A DNA stretch of 22,360 bases from Pseudazoarcus pumilus_A (GCA_033837965.1 JAJLLM010000063.1:1-22360), one strand, 5' to 3'; positions 1 to 7,446 are shown, counted from the first letter of the stretch. Numbers and translations: made by a program. Notes: generated from the sequence alone by a model not told the origin.

Positions 1-1724
1 GTGATCTGGTCGGCATCACCGATGCGGTCGATCCCCGAATAGCGGTTCTCGGAGAAGATCTGGGCAAAACCGAAGTCATAGCGCGCGGTGTCGAAGCGCG
101 GAATGTCGTCCTGGTCCTCGTACGGGATGCGCACGTAGTACAGGCGGGGCTCCAGCGTCTGCTGCGTGTCACGGCCGAACAGCGAGGACTCACGGTCGAA
201 ATACATGCCCGCGTCGAGCGAGAAGATCGGCAGCGAACGGGTGATCGAGGTCGGCCCGCCCGGGTTGAGCGGATCATCCAGATCGTAGCGTGTGTAATGC
301 GCGCCGATCTTGGGCTTGATGTACCAGCCGGGGCGACGGATGTTCAGCGCAAGATGCGGATAGGCGCTCATGCGCTTGCCCTGGTTGAAGCTGTCGTCGC
401 GGTGCTGAAAATGCACGTATTCGCTCTCGAAGCCGACCTCCAGCCCCCCCGGCAGATCCGCCCTGCGGGCATTCAGCGTGAGCTGCGGCATCCGCTTGTA
501 GGGCGAATCAACATCGTCGCTCAGGGTCTGGTAGCTCTGCGCCAGCGCCGAAGCATTCCACCAGCCACCGTGATAGTCGATGCGCCCCTCGCGCAACAGG
601 TTGCGGCGCGACGATACCTGCAGCGTGGAGCTCAGGTCCTCGAAGTACTCATCGTCGGTGACACCGTTGAAGTTCAGCGAGGCACGCAGACGGTCGGTGA
701 AGTTGTGGCGGTGCTGGATCGAGGCCAGACCGCGCGATTCACCGGTGAGCTTGTCGTTGGCCAGCCATTCGAGGCGCGTCTGGCCTTCGTAGTTGTCACC
801 GAGGTAGCGCATCTCGGCGCCGAGTTGCAGACCACGCTTGGACATCACGCGCGGCACCAGCGTGGCGTCGTAGTTGGGGGCGATGTTGAAGTAGTACGGT
901 ACGGCGAGGTCGAAGCCGGTGCTTTCGGACACGGCTACGGTCGGCACCAGCAGGCCCGACTTGCGCTGGTCGCCCAGCGGGAAACTCATGCTCGGCCAGT
1001 ACAGCAGCGGCACACCCTTGAACACCAGCGAGGTGGACTTCGCGACGCCCACCTGGGTGTCGTAATCCAGCGAGATTTCACCGGCCTTGATGTACCAGTC
1101 GGAGCTCTCCGGCTTGCAGGTGGTCCAGGTCGCATTCTCCAGGACGTACTGGTTCTCACCCTCGAAACGCAGCATCGACGCGTCACCTCGGCCGACGATG
1201 GTGCGCTCAGCTCCGGTCTCCTCGGACACCGACTTGACGGTGAAGGCGTACTCCGGCGACACGAACTCACCGGTCTGCTCGTACACCACCAGACGGCCGC
1301 GCTCACTGGTGATGACGTCCTCGCCCTGCTCGAGGCGGACATCGCCCTCGACGCGGACCTCGTCGGTCAGCTCGTTGTAGCTGAGGCGCTCGGCCGTGAG
1401 CTTGAAGTCGTCTTCACGGACGATCTCGGCCTGTCCCTCGGCAATCACTTCCACCGAACGCAGGCCACGGATATTCTGCGCGCGCACCGTGGTGCGGCCG
1501 TCGCTGATCTCCGGCCGGACGCTCATGGCGGGGGCCAGCGCGCCGCCGGCGGTGGCGGCTGGCGAGACGATGGAGCGCTGTCCGAGCAGCGCCGGATCGA
1601 CGCGCAGGGGAGCCATCGCACCGGCGTGGGTCAGGCCGGGAAACATGAGGAGGAGAAGGGCCAGAACCTTAGGCCGTCGACCTTCCAAAGTGCTATCGCG
1701 CAAGCGCTCCTCCGTCTCGCTCAT
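1..1724 (-). CDS. lptD: LPS-assembly protein LptD, N-terminal 574 codons (C-terminus beyond left edge)
   Basis: LptD is the outer-membrane beta-barrel that, with the lipoprotein LptE, inserts lipopolysaccharide into the outer leaflet. The reverse strand reads open from an ATG at 1724 to the window edge. Residues 16-34 look like a signal peptide: RRPK, a run of leucines, then THA before the likely cleavage site. An OstA/LptA-like periplasmic domain follows (about 50-200), then barrel strands rich in aromatic-polar alternation, including the LptD-typical stretch around SLDAGMYFDRESSLFGRDTQ. The only cysteine I saw in the N-terminal domain is C203 in TTCKP, matching the Cys173 region of E. coli; an equivalent of E. 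coli Cys31 is absent. The family is usually about 760-800 residues, so roughly the last quarter is missing. No clear Shine-Dalgarno precedes the ATG; a TTG at codon 13 is an alternative start. The gene diverges from amgK. Confidence 0.95.
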   Translation of the reverse strand, partial: MSETEERLRDSTLEGRRPKVLALLLLMFPGLTHAGAMAPLRVDPALLGQRSIVSPAATAGGALAPAMSVRPEISDGRTTVRAQNIRGLRSVEVIAEGQAEIVREDDFKLTAERLSYNELTDEVRVEGDVRLEQGEDVITSERGRLVVYEQTGEFVSPEYAFTVKSVSEETGAERTIVGRGDASMLRFEGENQYVLENATWTTCKPESSDWYIKAGEISLDYDTQVGVAKSTSLVFKGVPLLYWPSMSFPLGDQRKSGLLVPTVAVSESTGFDLAVPYYFNIAPNYDATLVPRVMSKRGLQLGAEMRYLGDNYEGQTRLEWLANDKLTGESRGLASIQHRHNFTDRLRASLNFNGVTDDEYFEDLSSTLQVSSRRNLLREGRIDYHGGWWNASALAQSYQTLSDDVDSPYKRMPQLTLNARRADLPGGLEVGFESEYVHFQHRDDSFNQGKRMSAYPHLALNIRRPGWYIKPKIGAHYTRYDLDDPLNPGGPTSITRSLPIFSLDAGMYFDRESSLFGRDTQQTLEPRLYYVRIPYEDQDDIPRFDTARYDFGFAQIFSENRYSGIDRIGDADQI

Positions 1725-1760
1725 GTTCGGTCTGGCCTGGCCCTTTGATAAACTTGCAAA

Positions 1761-1766
1761 ATTCTA
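1761..1766 (-). promoter_or_regulatory. Candidate -10 element (TAGAAT) for lptD
   Basis: The reverse strand reads TAGAAT, a 5/6 match to the sigma-70 -10 consensus, 36 bases before the lptD ATG. No convincing -35 hexamer lies at 16-18 bases. The same TAGAAT hexamer occurs before dusB and hemC, which supports it slightly. The 63-base gap must also hold the promoter of the divergent amgK operon, for which I see no clear elements. Confidence 0.33.
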
Positions 1767-1787
1767 CACCAGCATAGCGGAGAACCC

Positions 1788-2789
1788 GTGCATAGACGCG
1801 CTCAGCTTGAAACCTGGCTTGCCTCCGTGCTACCTGATCGCACCATCGAGCTGGAAACCGCCTCCGCAGACGCCAGCTTCCGTCGCTACTTCCGCCTGCG
1901 CGCCGTGCACGACCAGCCCAGCCTGATCGCCATGGATGCGCCGCCCGAGCACGAAGACTGCCGTCCATGGCTGGCCGTGGCAAGACTGTTTGCAGACGCA
2001 AACGTGAATGTGCCGCACATCCTCGCCGAAAACCCGGAGCAGGGCTTCATCCTGATGTCCGACCTCGGCAACACCACCTATCTGCAAGCGCTGACGCCCG
2101 ACAACGCTCCGACCCTGTACGCCGACGCACTCGGCAGCCTCGCCGCCATCCAGCTCACCAGCCGGCCGGGGGTGCTGCCGGAGTATTCGCGCGCCCTGCT
2201 CGAACGCGAGATCCGGCTGTTCGACGAGTGGTACATCGGGCGCCACCTCGGCGTGGAGCTCGACGCTGCCGGGCGCGAAGCGCTCGAAACCGTCTACGCA
2301 CGGGTCCTCGCGGTGAACCTCGCTGAACCGCAGGTCTTCGTGCACCGCGACTTCCACTCGCGCAACCTGATGCACGTAGCCGACCGCAACCCCGGCGTCA
2401 TCGACTTCCAGGACGCGGTGTATGGCCCGATCAGCTACGACCTCGTATCCCTGCTGAAGGATGCCTACATCCACTGGGAAGAGGCCTTCGAGCTTGATCT
2501 GCTGATCCGCTACTGGGAAGCCGCGCGCAAGCTCGGCCTGCCGGTGCGCGCCGACTTCCCGGACTTCCACCGCGACTACGAATGGATGGGGGTGCAGCGC
2601 CACCTCAAGGTCATGGGCATCTTCGCCCGCCTCGCCCACCGCGACGGCAAGACCGGATACCTCAACGACATCCCGGTGGTACGCACCCACCTGCGTCGCG
2701 TCTGCGCCCGCTACGGCGACCTCAAGCCGCTGCTGAAGCTGCTCGACCGGCTGGAACCGGAAGCCGTCGCGGTCGGCTACACCTTCTGA
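1788..2789 (+). CDS. amgK: N-acetylmuramate/N-acetylglucosamine anomeric kinase AmgK
   Basis: AmgK phosphorylates MurNAc (and GlcNAc) at the anomeric position with ATP, the first step of the MurA-independent recycling route. The 333-residue protein has the aminoglycoside-phosphotransferase fold. The catalytic loop is FVHRDFHSRNLM (D188, N193) and the metal-binding aspartate is D207 in GVIDFQDAVYGP. The start is a GTG at 1788 with a GGAG Shine-Dalgarno about five bases upstream; the protein then reads MHRRAQLETW. It is the first gene of a same-strand run; murU begins 10 bases after its stop, and this pairing makes the assignment firm among many APH-fold proteins. The amgK-murU pair near lptD is known in Pseudomonas. 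Nothing looks broken. Confidence 0.92.
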   Translation: MHRRAQLETWLASVLPDRTIELETASADASFRRYFRLRAVHDQPSLIAMDAPPEHEDCRPWLAVARLFADANVNVPHILAENPEQGFILMSDLGNTTYLQALTPDNAPTLYADALGSLAAIQLTSRPGVLPEYSRALLEREIRLFDEWYIGRHLGVELDAAGREALETVYARVLAVNLAEPQVFVHRDFHSRNLMHVADRNPGVIDFQDAVYGPISYDLVSLLKDAYIHWEEAFELDLLIRYWEAARKLGLPVRADFPDFHRDYEWMGVQRHLKVMGIFARLAHRDGKTGYLNDIPVVRTHLRRVCARYGDLKPLLKLLDRLEPEAVAVGYTF

Positions 2790-2799
2790 GCGCCGAAGC

Positions 2800-3492
2800 A
2801 TGCGCGCCATGATCCTCGCAGCCGGTCGCGGCGAACGCATGCGCCCGCTCACCGACCACCTGCCCAAGCCCCTGCTCGAAGCCGGCGGCAAGCCGCTCAT
2901 CGTGTGGCAGATCGAGCGCCTGCGCGACGCCGGCTTGCGCGACATCGTCATCAACCACGCCCATCTCGGCCAATGCATCGAAGACGCACTGGGGGACGGC
3001 AGCACACTGGGCGTTTCGATCCGCTACTCGCCCGAGGCGGTGGCGCTGGAAACCGCCGGCGGCATCCGCCAGGCGCTGCCGCTGCTGGGTGACGCACCGT
3101 TTGTCGTGGTCAACGGTGACGTGTTCTGCGACGCCCGACTGGCGGCCGTGCGCAAGGTGGCGGCAAAGCTGAGTGCCGACGGCGACCTGGCCCACCTCGT
3201 GCTGGTCGCCAACCCCGCGCACCACCCGTCCGGAGATTTCGCACTCACCGGCGGACGCATCCTCGAACACGGCAAAGCCCTGACCTTCTCCGGCATCGGC
3301 GCCTACCACCCGGCCCTGTTCGCCGAACTCCCGGCCGGCCAGCCGGCCAAACTTGCCCCACTGCTGCGCGCCGCCATGGCTCAGGACCGCGTTTCCGGCG
3401 CACGTCACAGAGGCACCTGGATCGACGTCGGCACGCCGGAACGGCTGGCCGAACTGGACGACGCGCTGCGTCGCGTCACATCGCTCCGCTGA
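2800..3492 (+). CDS. murU: N-acetylmuramate-1-phosphate uridylyltransferase MurU
   Basis: MurU converts MurNAc-1-phosphate and UTP to UDP-MurNAc, completing the recycling shortcut started by AmgK. The 230-residue protein is a short nucleotidyltransferase without the C-terminal hexapeptide-repeat domain of GlmU. Visible motifs are the nucleotide-binding AAGRGERMRPLT (residues 7-18), LPKPLL with K23, the metal aspartate in VVNGDVFCD (D107), and a second acidic site in GTWIDVGTPERL (D209). The ATG at 2800 gives the family-typical beginning MRAMILAAGRG; the ATG three codons later is the only near alternative. A glucose-1-phosphate type nucleotidyltransferase is the alternative reading of the fold, but length and the amgK neighbour favour MurU. 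Confidence 0.93.
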   Translation: MRAMILAAGRGERMRPLTDHLPKPLLEAGGKPLIVWQIERLRDAGLRDIVINHAHLGQCIEDALGDGSTLGVSIRYSPEAVALETAGGIRQALPLLGDAPFVVVNGDVFCDARLAAVRKVAAKLSADGDLAHLVLVANPAHHPSGDFALTGGRILEHGKALTFSGIGAYHPALFAELPAGQPAKLAPLLRAAMAQDRVSGARHRGTWIDVGTPERLAELDDALRRVTSLR

Positions 3493-3502
3493 GCCGCGGC
3501 GG

Positions 3503-3511
3503 TGCCATAAT
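3503..3511 (+). promoter_or_regulatory. Candidate extended -10 for pepP, possibly leaderless
   Basis: The sequence TGC-CATAAT is an extended -10 (TGn plus a 5/6 hexamer). It ends six bases before the pepP ATG at 3518, so transcription would begin at or next to the start codon. No Shine-Dalgarno is visible before that ATG. No -35 match is seen. The 25-base gap to murU would otherwise suggest simple read-through. Confidence 0.28.
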
Positions 3512-3517
3512 CACGCC

Positions 3518-4864
3518 ATGAATACCGTCATCGACCGCCTCCAGCCCGACATCGCCCCTTTCCGCGCCCGCCGCGAACGCCTCATCGCGCGCATGCAGAC
3601 GGCCGGCGGCGGCGTGGCCGTACTGGCCACCGCGCCGGAGCGTGCGCGCAACCGCGACACCCATTACCCCTACCGCTTCGACAGCTACTTCCATTACCTC
3701 ACCGGCTTTGGCGAGCCGGAGGCCATCGTCGTGCTGGTGGCGGGCGAGACGCCGAAAAGCGTGCTGTTCTGCCGCCAGAAGGACGAAGAACGCGAGATCT
3801 GGGACGGCCGTCGCTGGGGACCGGACGCCGCGCGCGAAGCCTTCGGTTTTGACGAGGCCTACGCGGTCGAGGACTTCGACGCCAAGCTGCCCGACTTGCT
3901 GGTCGACCAGCCGCTGCTGTGGTGCGGCTTCGGTTACGACGACGCCTGGGATGCCCGCATTACGCGCGCACTCAACGCCGTGCGTGCCCGCACCCGCGCC
4001 GGCTCCACCGCGCCGCACAGCATCCGCGACGTGCTGGCCGAACTCGACGAAATGCGCCTGATCAAGGACGCCTCGGAACTAGCCATCATGCGCCGTGCCG
4101 GCGAGATCTCGGCCGACGCCCACTGCCGCGCCATGCGCGCCAGCCGGCCCGGCCGCTTCGAGTACGAGATCGAGGCCGAACTGCTGCACGCCTTCCGCAC
4201 CTCCGGCAGTCAGGCGCCCGCCTACACCTCCATCGTCGCCAGCGGCCCCAACGCCTGCATCCTGCACTACATCGAAAACGACCGCCGCATGGCCGACGGC
4301 GACCTGCTGCTGATCGACGCCGGTTGCGAACTCGACGGCTACGCCTCGGACATCACCCGCACGTTCCCGGTCAATGGCCGCTTCAGCGGCGCACAGCGCG
4401 ACGTCTATCAGCTCGTGCTTGCCGCCCAGCACGCCGCCCGCGCCGAAACCCGGCCGGGGCAGCACTGGAACGCCGCGCACGAGGCCGCCGTGAAGGTGTT
4501 GGCGCAGGGCATGCTCGACCTCGGTCTGCTCACCGGCTCTTTCGACGCCGTGATGGAGCAGCACGCCTACCGCCGCTTCTACATGCACCGCACCGGCCAC
4601 TGGCTGGGCCGCGACGTGCACGATGCCGGCGAATACAAGCAGGGCGGCGCCTGGCGCACGCTGGAGCCCGGCATGGTCATGACCATCGAGCCGGGCTGCT
4701 ACATCCGCCCCGCCGACGACGTGCCGGAAGCCTTTTGGAATATCGGCATCCGCATCGAGGACGACGCCGTGATCACCGAAACCGGCTGCGAGTACCTCAC
4801 CGACGGCGTACCACGCGAGGCGGACGACATCGAAGCGCTGATGCGCGACGCCGGGCATGGCTGA
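3518..4864 (+). CDS. pepP: Xaa-Pro aminopeptidase (aminopeptidase P, M24B)
   Basis: This cytoplasmic dimanganese peptidase removes an N-terminal residue followed by proline. The open frame extends upstream to 3353 inside murU, but ATG 3518 gives MNTVIDRLQP and a 448-residue protein, close to the 441 of E. coli PepP. The N-terminal AMP_N domain covers about 10-140 and contains the YPYRFDSYFHYLTGF stretch. The pita-bread catalytic domain follows from about 183. All five metal ligands are present: D267 (LLIDAG), D278 (SDITRTF), H361 (TGHWLG), E391 (TIEPG) and E414 (RIEDD). Their spacing follows E. coli with an offset of 7-8. It overlaps ubiH by eight bases, recalling the pepP-ubiH linkage of enterobacteria. 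Confidence 0.95.
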   Translation: MNTVIDRLQPDIAPFRARRERLIARMQTAGGGVAVLATAPERARNRDTHYPYRFDSYFHYLTGFGEPEAIVVLVAGETPKSVLFCRQKDEEREIWDGRRWGPDAAREAFGFDEAYAVEDFDAKLPDLLVDQPLLWCGFGYDDAWDARITRALNAVRARTRAGSTAPHSIRDVLAELDEMRLIKDASELAIMRRAGEISADAHCRAMRASRPGRFEYEIEAELLHAFRTSGSQAPAYTSIVASGPNACILHYIENDRRMADGDLLLIDAGCELDGYASDITRTFPVNGRFSGAQRDVYQLVLAAQHAARAETRPGQHWNAAHEAAVKVLAQGMLDLGLLTGSFDAVMEQHAYRRFYMHRTGHWLGRDVHDAGEYKQGGAWRTLEPGMVMTIEPGCYIRPADDVPEAFWNIGIRIEDDAVITETGCEYLTDGVPREADDIEALMRDAGHG

Positions 4865-5987
4865 CAGCGATGTACTGATCGTCGGTGGCGGACCTGCCGG
4901 CCTCGCGCTGGCGCTGTCGCTGGCTGACTCAGGACAGCGCATCGTCGTTGCCGATGCGCGCGATGCCGCGGCGGTCAGCGCCGACCCGCGCGCGCTGGCG
5001 CTGGCCCACGGCTCCCGCCTGATGCTCGACCGGCTCGGCGTGTGGCGCGAACTCGACGCCACCGCCATCCACACCATTCACGTCTCACAGCGCGGCGGCT
5101 TCGGCCGTACGGTGCTGCGCGCCACCGAACTCGGCGTACCGGCGCTCGGCCACGTCGTGTCAGCCGGCGCACTAGCCGCAGCGCTGCGCCGCACCGTCGA
5201 GGCCGCCGGCATCGAGGTGCGCGACAACTCGCAGGTCGGCGACATCGACAGCGATACCGACGCGGCCCGCGCCACCCTCGACGGCACCCCGTTCAGCGCT
5301 CGCCTGATCGTGCGCGCCGAGGGCGGCCCCGGAGACGGGGCTGACGTGACAACGCGAGACTACGCGCAGCACGCGCTGATCGCCGACGTCACACCGCGTG
5401 ACGGGCACGGCAATCTGGCCTTCGAACGCTTCACACCGCAGGGTCCGCTCGCACTGCTGCCCTTCGGCGACAACTACGCCAGCGTGCTGGTCACCTCCGG
5501 CGACAGCGCCGACCGCCTCACGGCGCTCGATGACAACGCCTACCTCGACCACCTGCAACAGACCATCGGCAACCGCACCCGACTCACCGCAGTCGGCCCG
5601 CGCGTGCGCTATCCGCTGGCGCTGCGCTACCGCCGCAGCACCGCCGGCCGGCGCACCGCCTGGCTCGGCAATGCCGCCCAGACGCTGCACCCGGTGGCCG
5701 GCCAGGGCTTCAACCTCGCCTTGCGCGATGTGCATGCGCTGGCCATGGCACTGCGCGATGCCAGCGACCCCGGCGCGGCCGACCTGCTGGCTGCCTGGGC
5801 GCGCGGCCGCCGCCTGGATCGCGCCGGCACCATCGGCTTTACCGACAGCCTGATCCGCGTCTTCGCCAACGACTTTCCGCCGCTCGCGATGGCGCGTGGT
5901 CTGGGGCTGGCCACACTCGACCTGTGCGCTCCGCTGCGCGGTTTCGTCGCTCGCCGCATGATGTTCGGCACCCGCGCCTGGCCGTAG
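4857..5987 (+). CDS. ubiH: UbiH/Coq6-family FAD-dependent ubiquinone hydroxylase
   Basis: The family adds a ring hydroxyl group in ubiquinone synthesis using FAD, a reductant and oxygen. The 376-residue protein opens with a dinucleotide-binding fold (DVLIVGGGPAGLALALSLADSG, roughly 5-26). It carries the UbiH-type motif GNAAQTLHPVAGQGFNLALRD (271-291), which contacts FAD. The central DG motif, normally ADG followed by Ser and Arg, reads RAEGGPGDGADV here (E155), an unusual form discussed in the findings. The ATG at 4857 overlaps the pepP stop, so translation is probably coupled. Proteobacteria use several related hydroxylases (UbiH, UbiF, UbiI, UbiL, UbiM) for different ring carbons. The GNAAQTLHP motif and the pepP neighbour favour UbiH, but the position attacked cannot be read from sequence alone. 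Confidence 0.85.
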   Translation: MADSDVLIVGGGPAGLALALSLADSGQRIVVADARDAAAVSADPRALALAHGSRLMLDRLGVWRELDATAIHTIHVSQRGGFGRTVLRATELGVPALGHVVSAGALAAALRRTVEAAGIEVRDNSQVGDIDSDTDAARATLDGTPFSARLIVRAEGGPGDGADVTTRDYAQHALIADVTPRDGHGNLAFERFTPQGPLALLPFGDNYASVLVTSGDSADRLTALDDNAYLDHLQQTIGNRTRLTAVGPRVRYPLALRYRRSTAGRRTAWLGNAAQTLHPVAGQGFNLALRDVHALAMALRDASDPGAADLLAAWARGRRLDRAGTIGFTDSLIRVFANDFPPLAMARGLGLATLDLCAPLRGFVARRMMFGTRAWP

Positions 5988-6035
5988 ACACCTGATCGCC
6001 TGCCGCCGCAAGCGCGAGTTGCGGGAGCGCAAAGG

Positions 6036-6089
6036 GCTTGCAGGTCGCATCTGTCGCAATTCAGCCTCGGCTCGACGCGACCTGCGGGC
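6036..6089. other. Inverted repeat / hairpin between ubiH and dusB
   Basis: GCAGGTCGC (6040-6048) is an exact inverted match to GCGACCTGC (6077-6085). Extension outward through two G-U wobbles and two further pairs gives a 13-pair stem around a 28-base loop. The loop holds a small palindrome, GCCTCGGC (6064-6071). No T-run follows on either strand, so it is not a standard intrinsic terminator. It lies just before the candidate dusB-operon promoter and could mark the ubiH transcript end or an operator. The rest of the 154-base gap (5988-6141) shows no gene. Confidence 0.4.
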
Positions 6090-6099
6090 GTCGCTGCGG

Positions 6100-6105
6100 T
6101 AGAAT
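6100..6105 (+). promoter_or_regulatory. Candidate -10 (TAGAAT) of the dusB-fis-purH-purD-hemF unit
   Basis: TAGAAT sits 36 bases before the dusB ATG in the context GGTAGAATGACGCC. It resembles the -10 elements proposed here for lptD and hemC. The best -35-like hexamer (TCGACG at 6072-6077) is 22 bases away, which is too far, so recognition may rely on an activator. The element lies 11 bases beyond the inverted repeat. Confidence 0.42.
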
Positions 6106-6141
6106 GACGCCCTTCCCGCCCCCACCCGGATTCCGACGCCC

Positions 6142-7164
6142 ATGCAGTTCGCCGGCTTCACCTTGCGCAACAACCTCTTCGTGGCACCGATGGCCGGCGT
6201 GACCGACCGTCCGTTCCGCCAGTTGTGCAAGAAGCTCGGCGCAGGCGTGGCGGTGTCCGAGATGGTCACGTCCAACTCGCTGCTGTATGGCAGCGCCAAG
6301 ACCCAGCGCCGCGCCAACCACGACGGCGAGGTCGATCCGATCTCGGTGCAGATCGCCGGCGCCGACCCGGCCATGATGGCCGAGGCCGCCAAGTACAACG
6401 CCGACCGCGGCGCGCAGATCATCGACATCAACATGGGCTGTCCGGCCAAGAAGGTCTGCAACGTCATGGCCGGCTCGGCACTGATGCAGGACGAGCCGCT
6501 GGTCGCCCGCATCCTCGAAGCCGTGGTGAGTGCCGTGCCGGACACGCCGGTCACGCTCAAATTCCGCACCGGCTGGAACCGCGAGAACAAGAACGCTCCG
6601 GTGATCGCGCGCATTGCCGAAGAATCTGGCATCCGCGCCATCGCCATTCACGGCCGCACGCGCGCCGACCAGTACATGGGCGAGGCGGAGTACGACACCA
6701 TCGCCCACGTGAAAACGCTGGTGAAGATTCCGGTGATCGCCAACGGCGACATCACCACGCCCGAGAAAGCCAGGTTCGTGCTGGAGTACACCGGCGCCGA
6801 CGGCGTGATGATCGGCCGCGCCGCGCAGGGTCGGCCGTGGATTTTCCGCGAGATCGAGCACTACCTGAACACCGGCGAACTGCTGCCGCCGCCGCTGGTA
6901 AGCGAGATCCACCGTGTGTGCCGCGAGCATCTGGCCGACCTCTATGGCTTCTACGGCGAGGAAACCGGGCTGAAGATCGCCCGCAAGCACATCTCCTGGT
7001 ACACCAAGGGGCTGGCCGGCTCGGCCGCTTTCCGCAAGATGATGAACACGCTGGGCGAAATCGACACCCAACTCGGCGCGGTGGACGAGTTCTTCGGCCA
7101 GCTCGCCGAACACGACACCCGACTGCGTTACGAAGAAGACCCTCTGCAGGAGCTCGCCGCATGA
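6142..7164 (+). CDS. dusB: tRNA-dihydrouridine synthase B
   Basis: Dus enzymes are FMN-dependent and reduce specific D-loop uridines of tRNA to dihydrouridine, using NADPH. The 340-residue protein has the TIM-barrel hallmarks APMAGVTDRPFR (15-26), the catalytic cysteine C100 in INMGCPAKKV, the tRNA/FMN region LKFRTGWN, HGRTRADQYMGEA, and the phosphate-binding GRAAQGRPWIF. A small helical C-terminal domain follows. E. coli DusB is 321 residues, so the length is normal. The DusB subtype is chosen because fis follows directly with an ATGA overlap, the conserved dusB-fis arrangement. The ATG at 6142 has no strong Shine-Dalgarno but yields the typical beginning MQFAGFTLRNNLFVAPMAG. Confidence 0.95.
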   Translation: MQFAGFTLRNNLFVAPMAGVTDRPFRQLCKKLGAGVAVSEMVTSNSLLYGSAKTQRRANHDGEVDPISVQIAGADPAMMAEAAKYNADRGAQIIDINMGCPAKKVCNVMAGSALMQDEPLVARILEAVVSAVPDTPVTLKFRTGWNRENKNAPVIARIAEESGIRAIAIHGRTRADQYMGEAEYDTIAHVKTLVKIPVIANGDITTPEKARFVLEYTGADGVMIGRAAQGRPWIFREIEHYLNTGELLPPPLVSEIHRVCREHLADLYGFYGEETGLKIARKHISWYTKGLAGSAAFRKMMNTLGEIDTQLGAVDEFFGQLAEHDTRLRYEEDPLQELAA

Positions 7165-7397
7165 GTCGCGAGAATGACATCGCCGAGTGCGTGCAGCGCA
7201 CGCTCGACCAGTATTTCCGCGATCTCGACGGCGAACAGCCGACCGCCATCTACGACATGGTGATCGAGCACGTCGAACGCCCGATGCTGGCCTTCGTCAT
7301 GCAGCGTGCCGGCGGCAACCAGTCGGTGGCCGCGCGCATGCTCGGCATCAACCGCAACACCCTGCGTCGCAAGCTGTCCGAACACGAACTGCTGTAA
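7161..7397 (+). CDS. fis: DNA-binding protein Fis (short form)
   Basis: Fis is a homodimeric nucleoid protein that bends DNA and modulates rRNA, recombination and growth-phase genes. The 78-residue product matches E. coli Fis (98 residues) along its helical core and C-terminal helix-turn-helix. Examples are VQRTLDQYFRDLDG and YDMVIEHVERPML, then GNQSVAARMLGINRNTLRRKL at 52-72. About 20 N-terminal residues are absent, including the mobile beta-hairpin arm that contacts site-specific invertases, so it should bind DNA but is unlikely to activate Hin/Gin-type inversion. The ATG overlaps the dusB stop as ATGA, implying coupled translation and control from the dusB promoter, as in enterobacteria. 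Confidence 0.95.
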   Translation: MSRENDIAECVQRTLDQYFRDLDGEQPTAIYDMVIEHVERPMLAFVMQRAGGNQSVAARMLGINRNTLRRKLSEHELL

Positions 7398-7401
7398 CTC
7401 C

Positions 7402-7420
7402 GTGCGCCCGCCGGGCGCAC
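7402..7420 (+). terminator. Terminator-like hairpin between fis and purH
   Basis: GTGCGCCC (7402-7409) pairs perfectly with GGGCGCAC (7413-7420) around a 3-base loop. It is followed by the weak tract CTTTCCT, without a run of T. It could be a partial terminator or attenuator that lowers purH expression relative to fis, or a block to 3' decay of the dusB-fis message. It ends 26 bases before the purH ATG. Confidence 0.4.
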
Positions 7421-7446
7421 CTTTCCTGCCGTATCACTGCCCATCC

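Noticed and set aside
297..1748. 483-codon open frame on the plus strand opposite lptD
   Set aside because: It is antisense to an unmistakable LptD, its protein is rich in Arg/His/Gln/Val without any domain, and such shadows are expected in DNA of this GC content.
5172..6647. 491-codon minus-strand frame spanning ubiH, the intergenic repeat and dusB
   Set aside because: It runs opposite two well-supported genes and through the 154-base gap with no homologous features.
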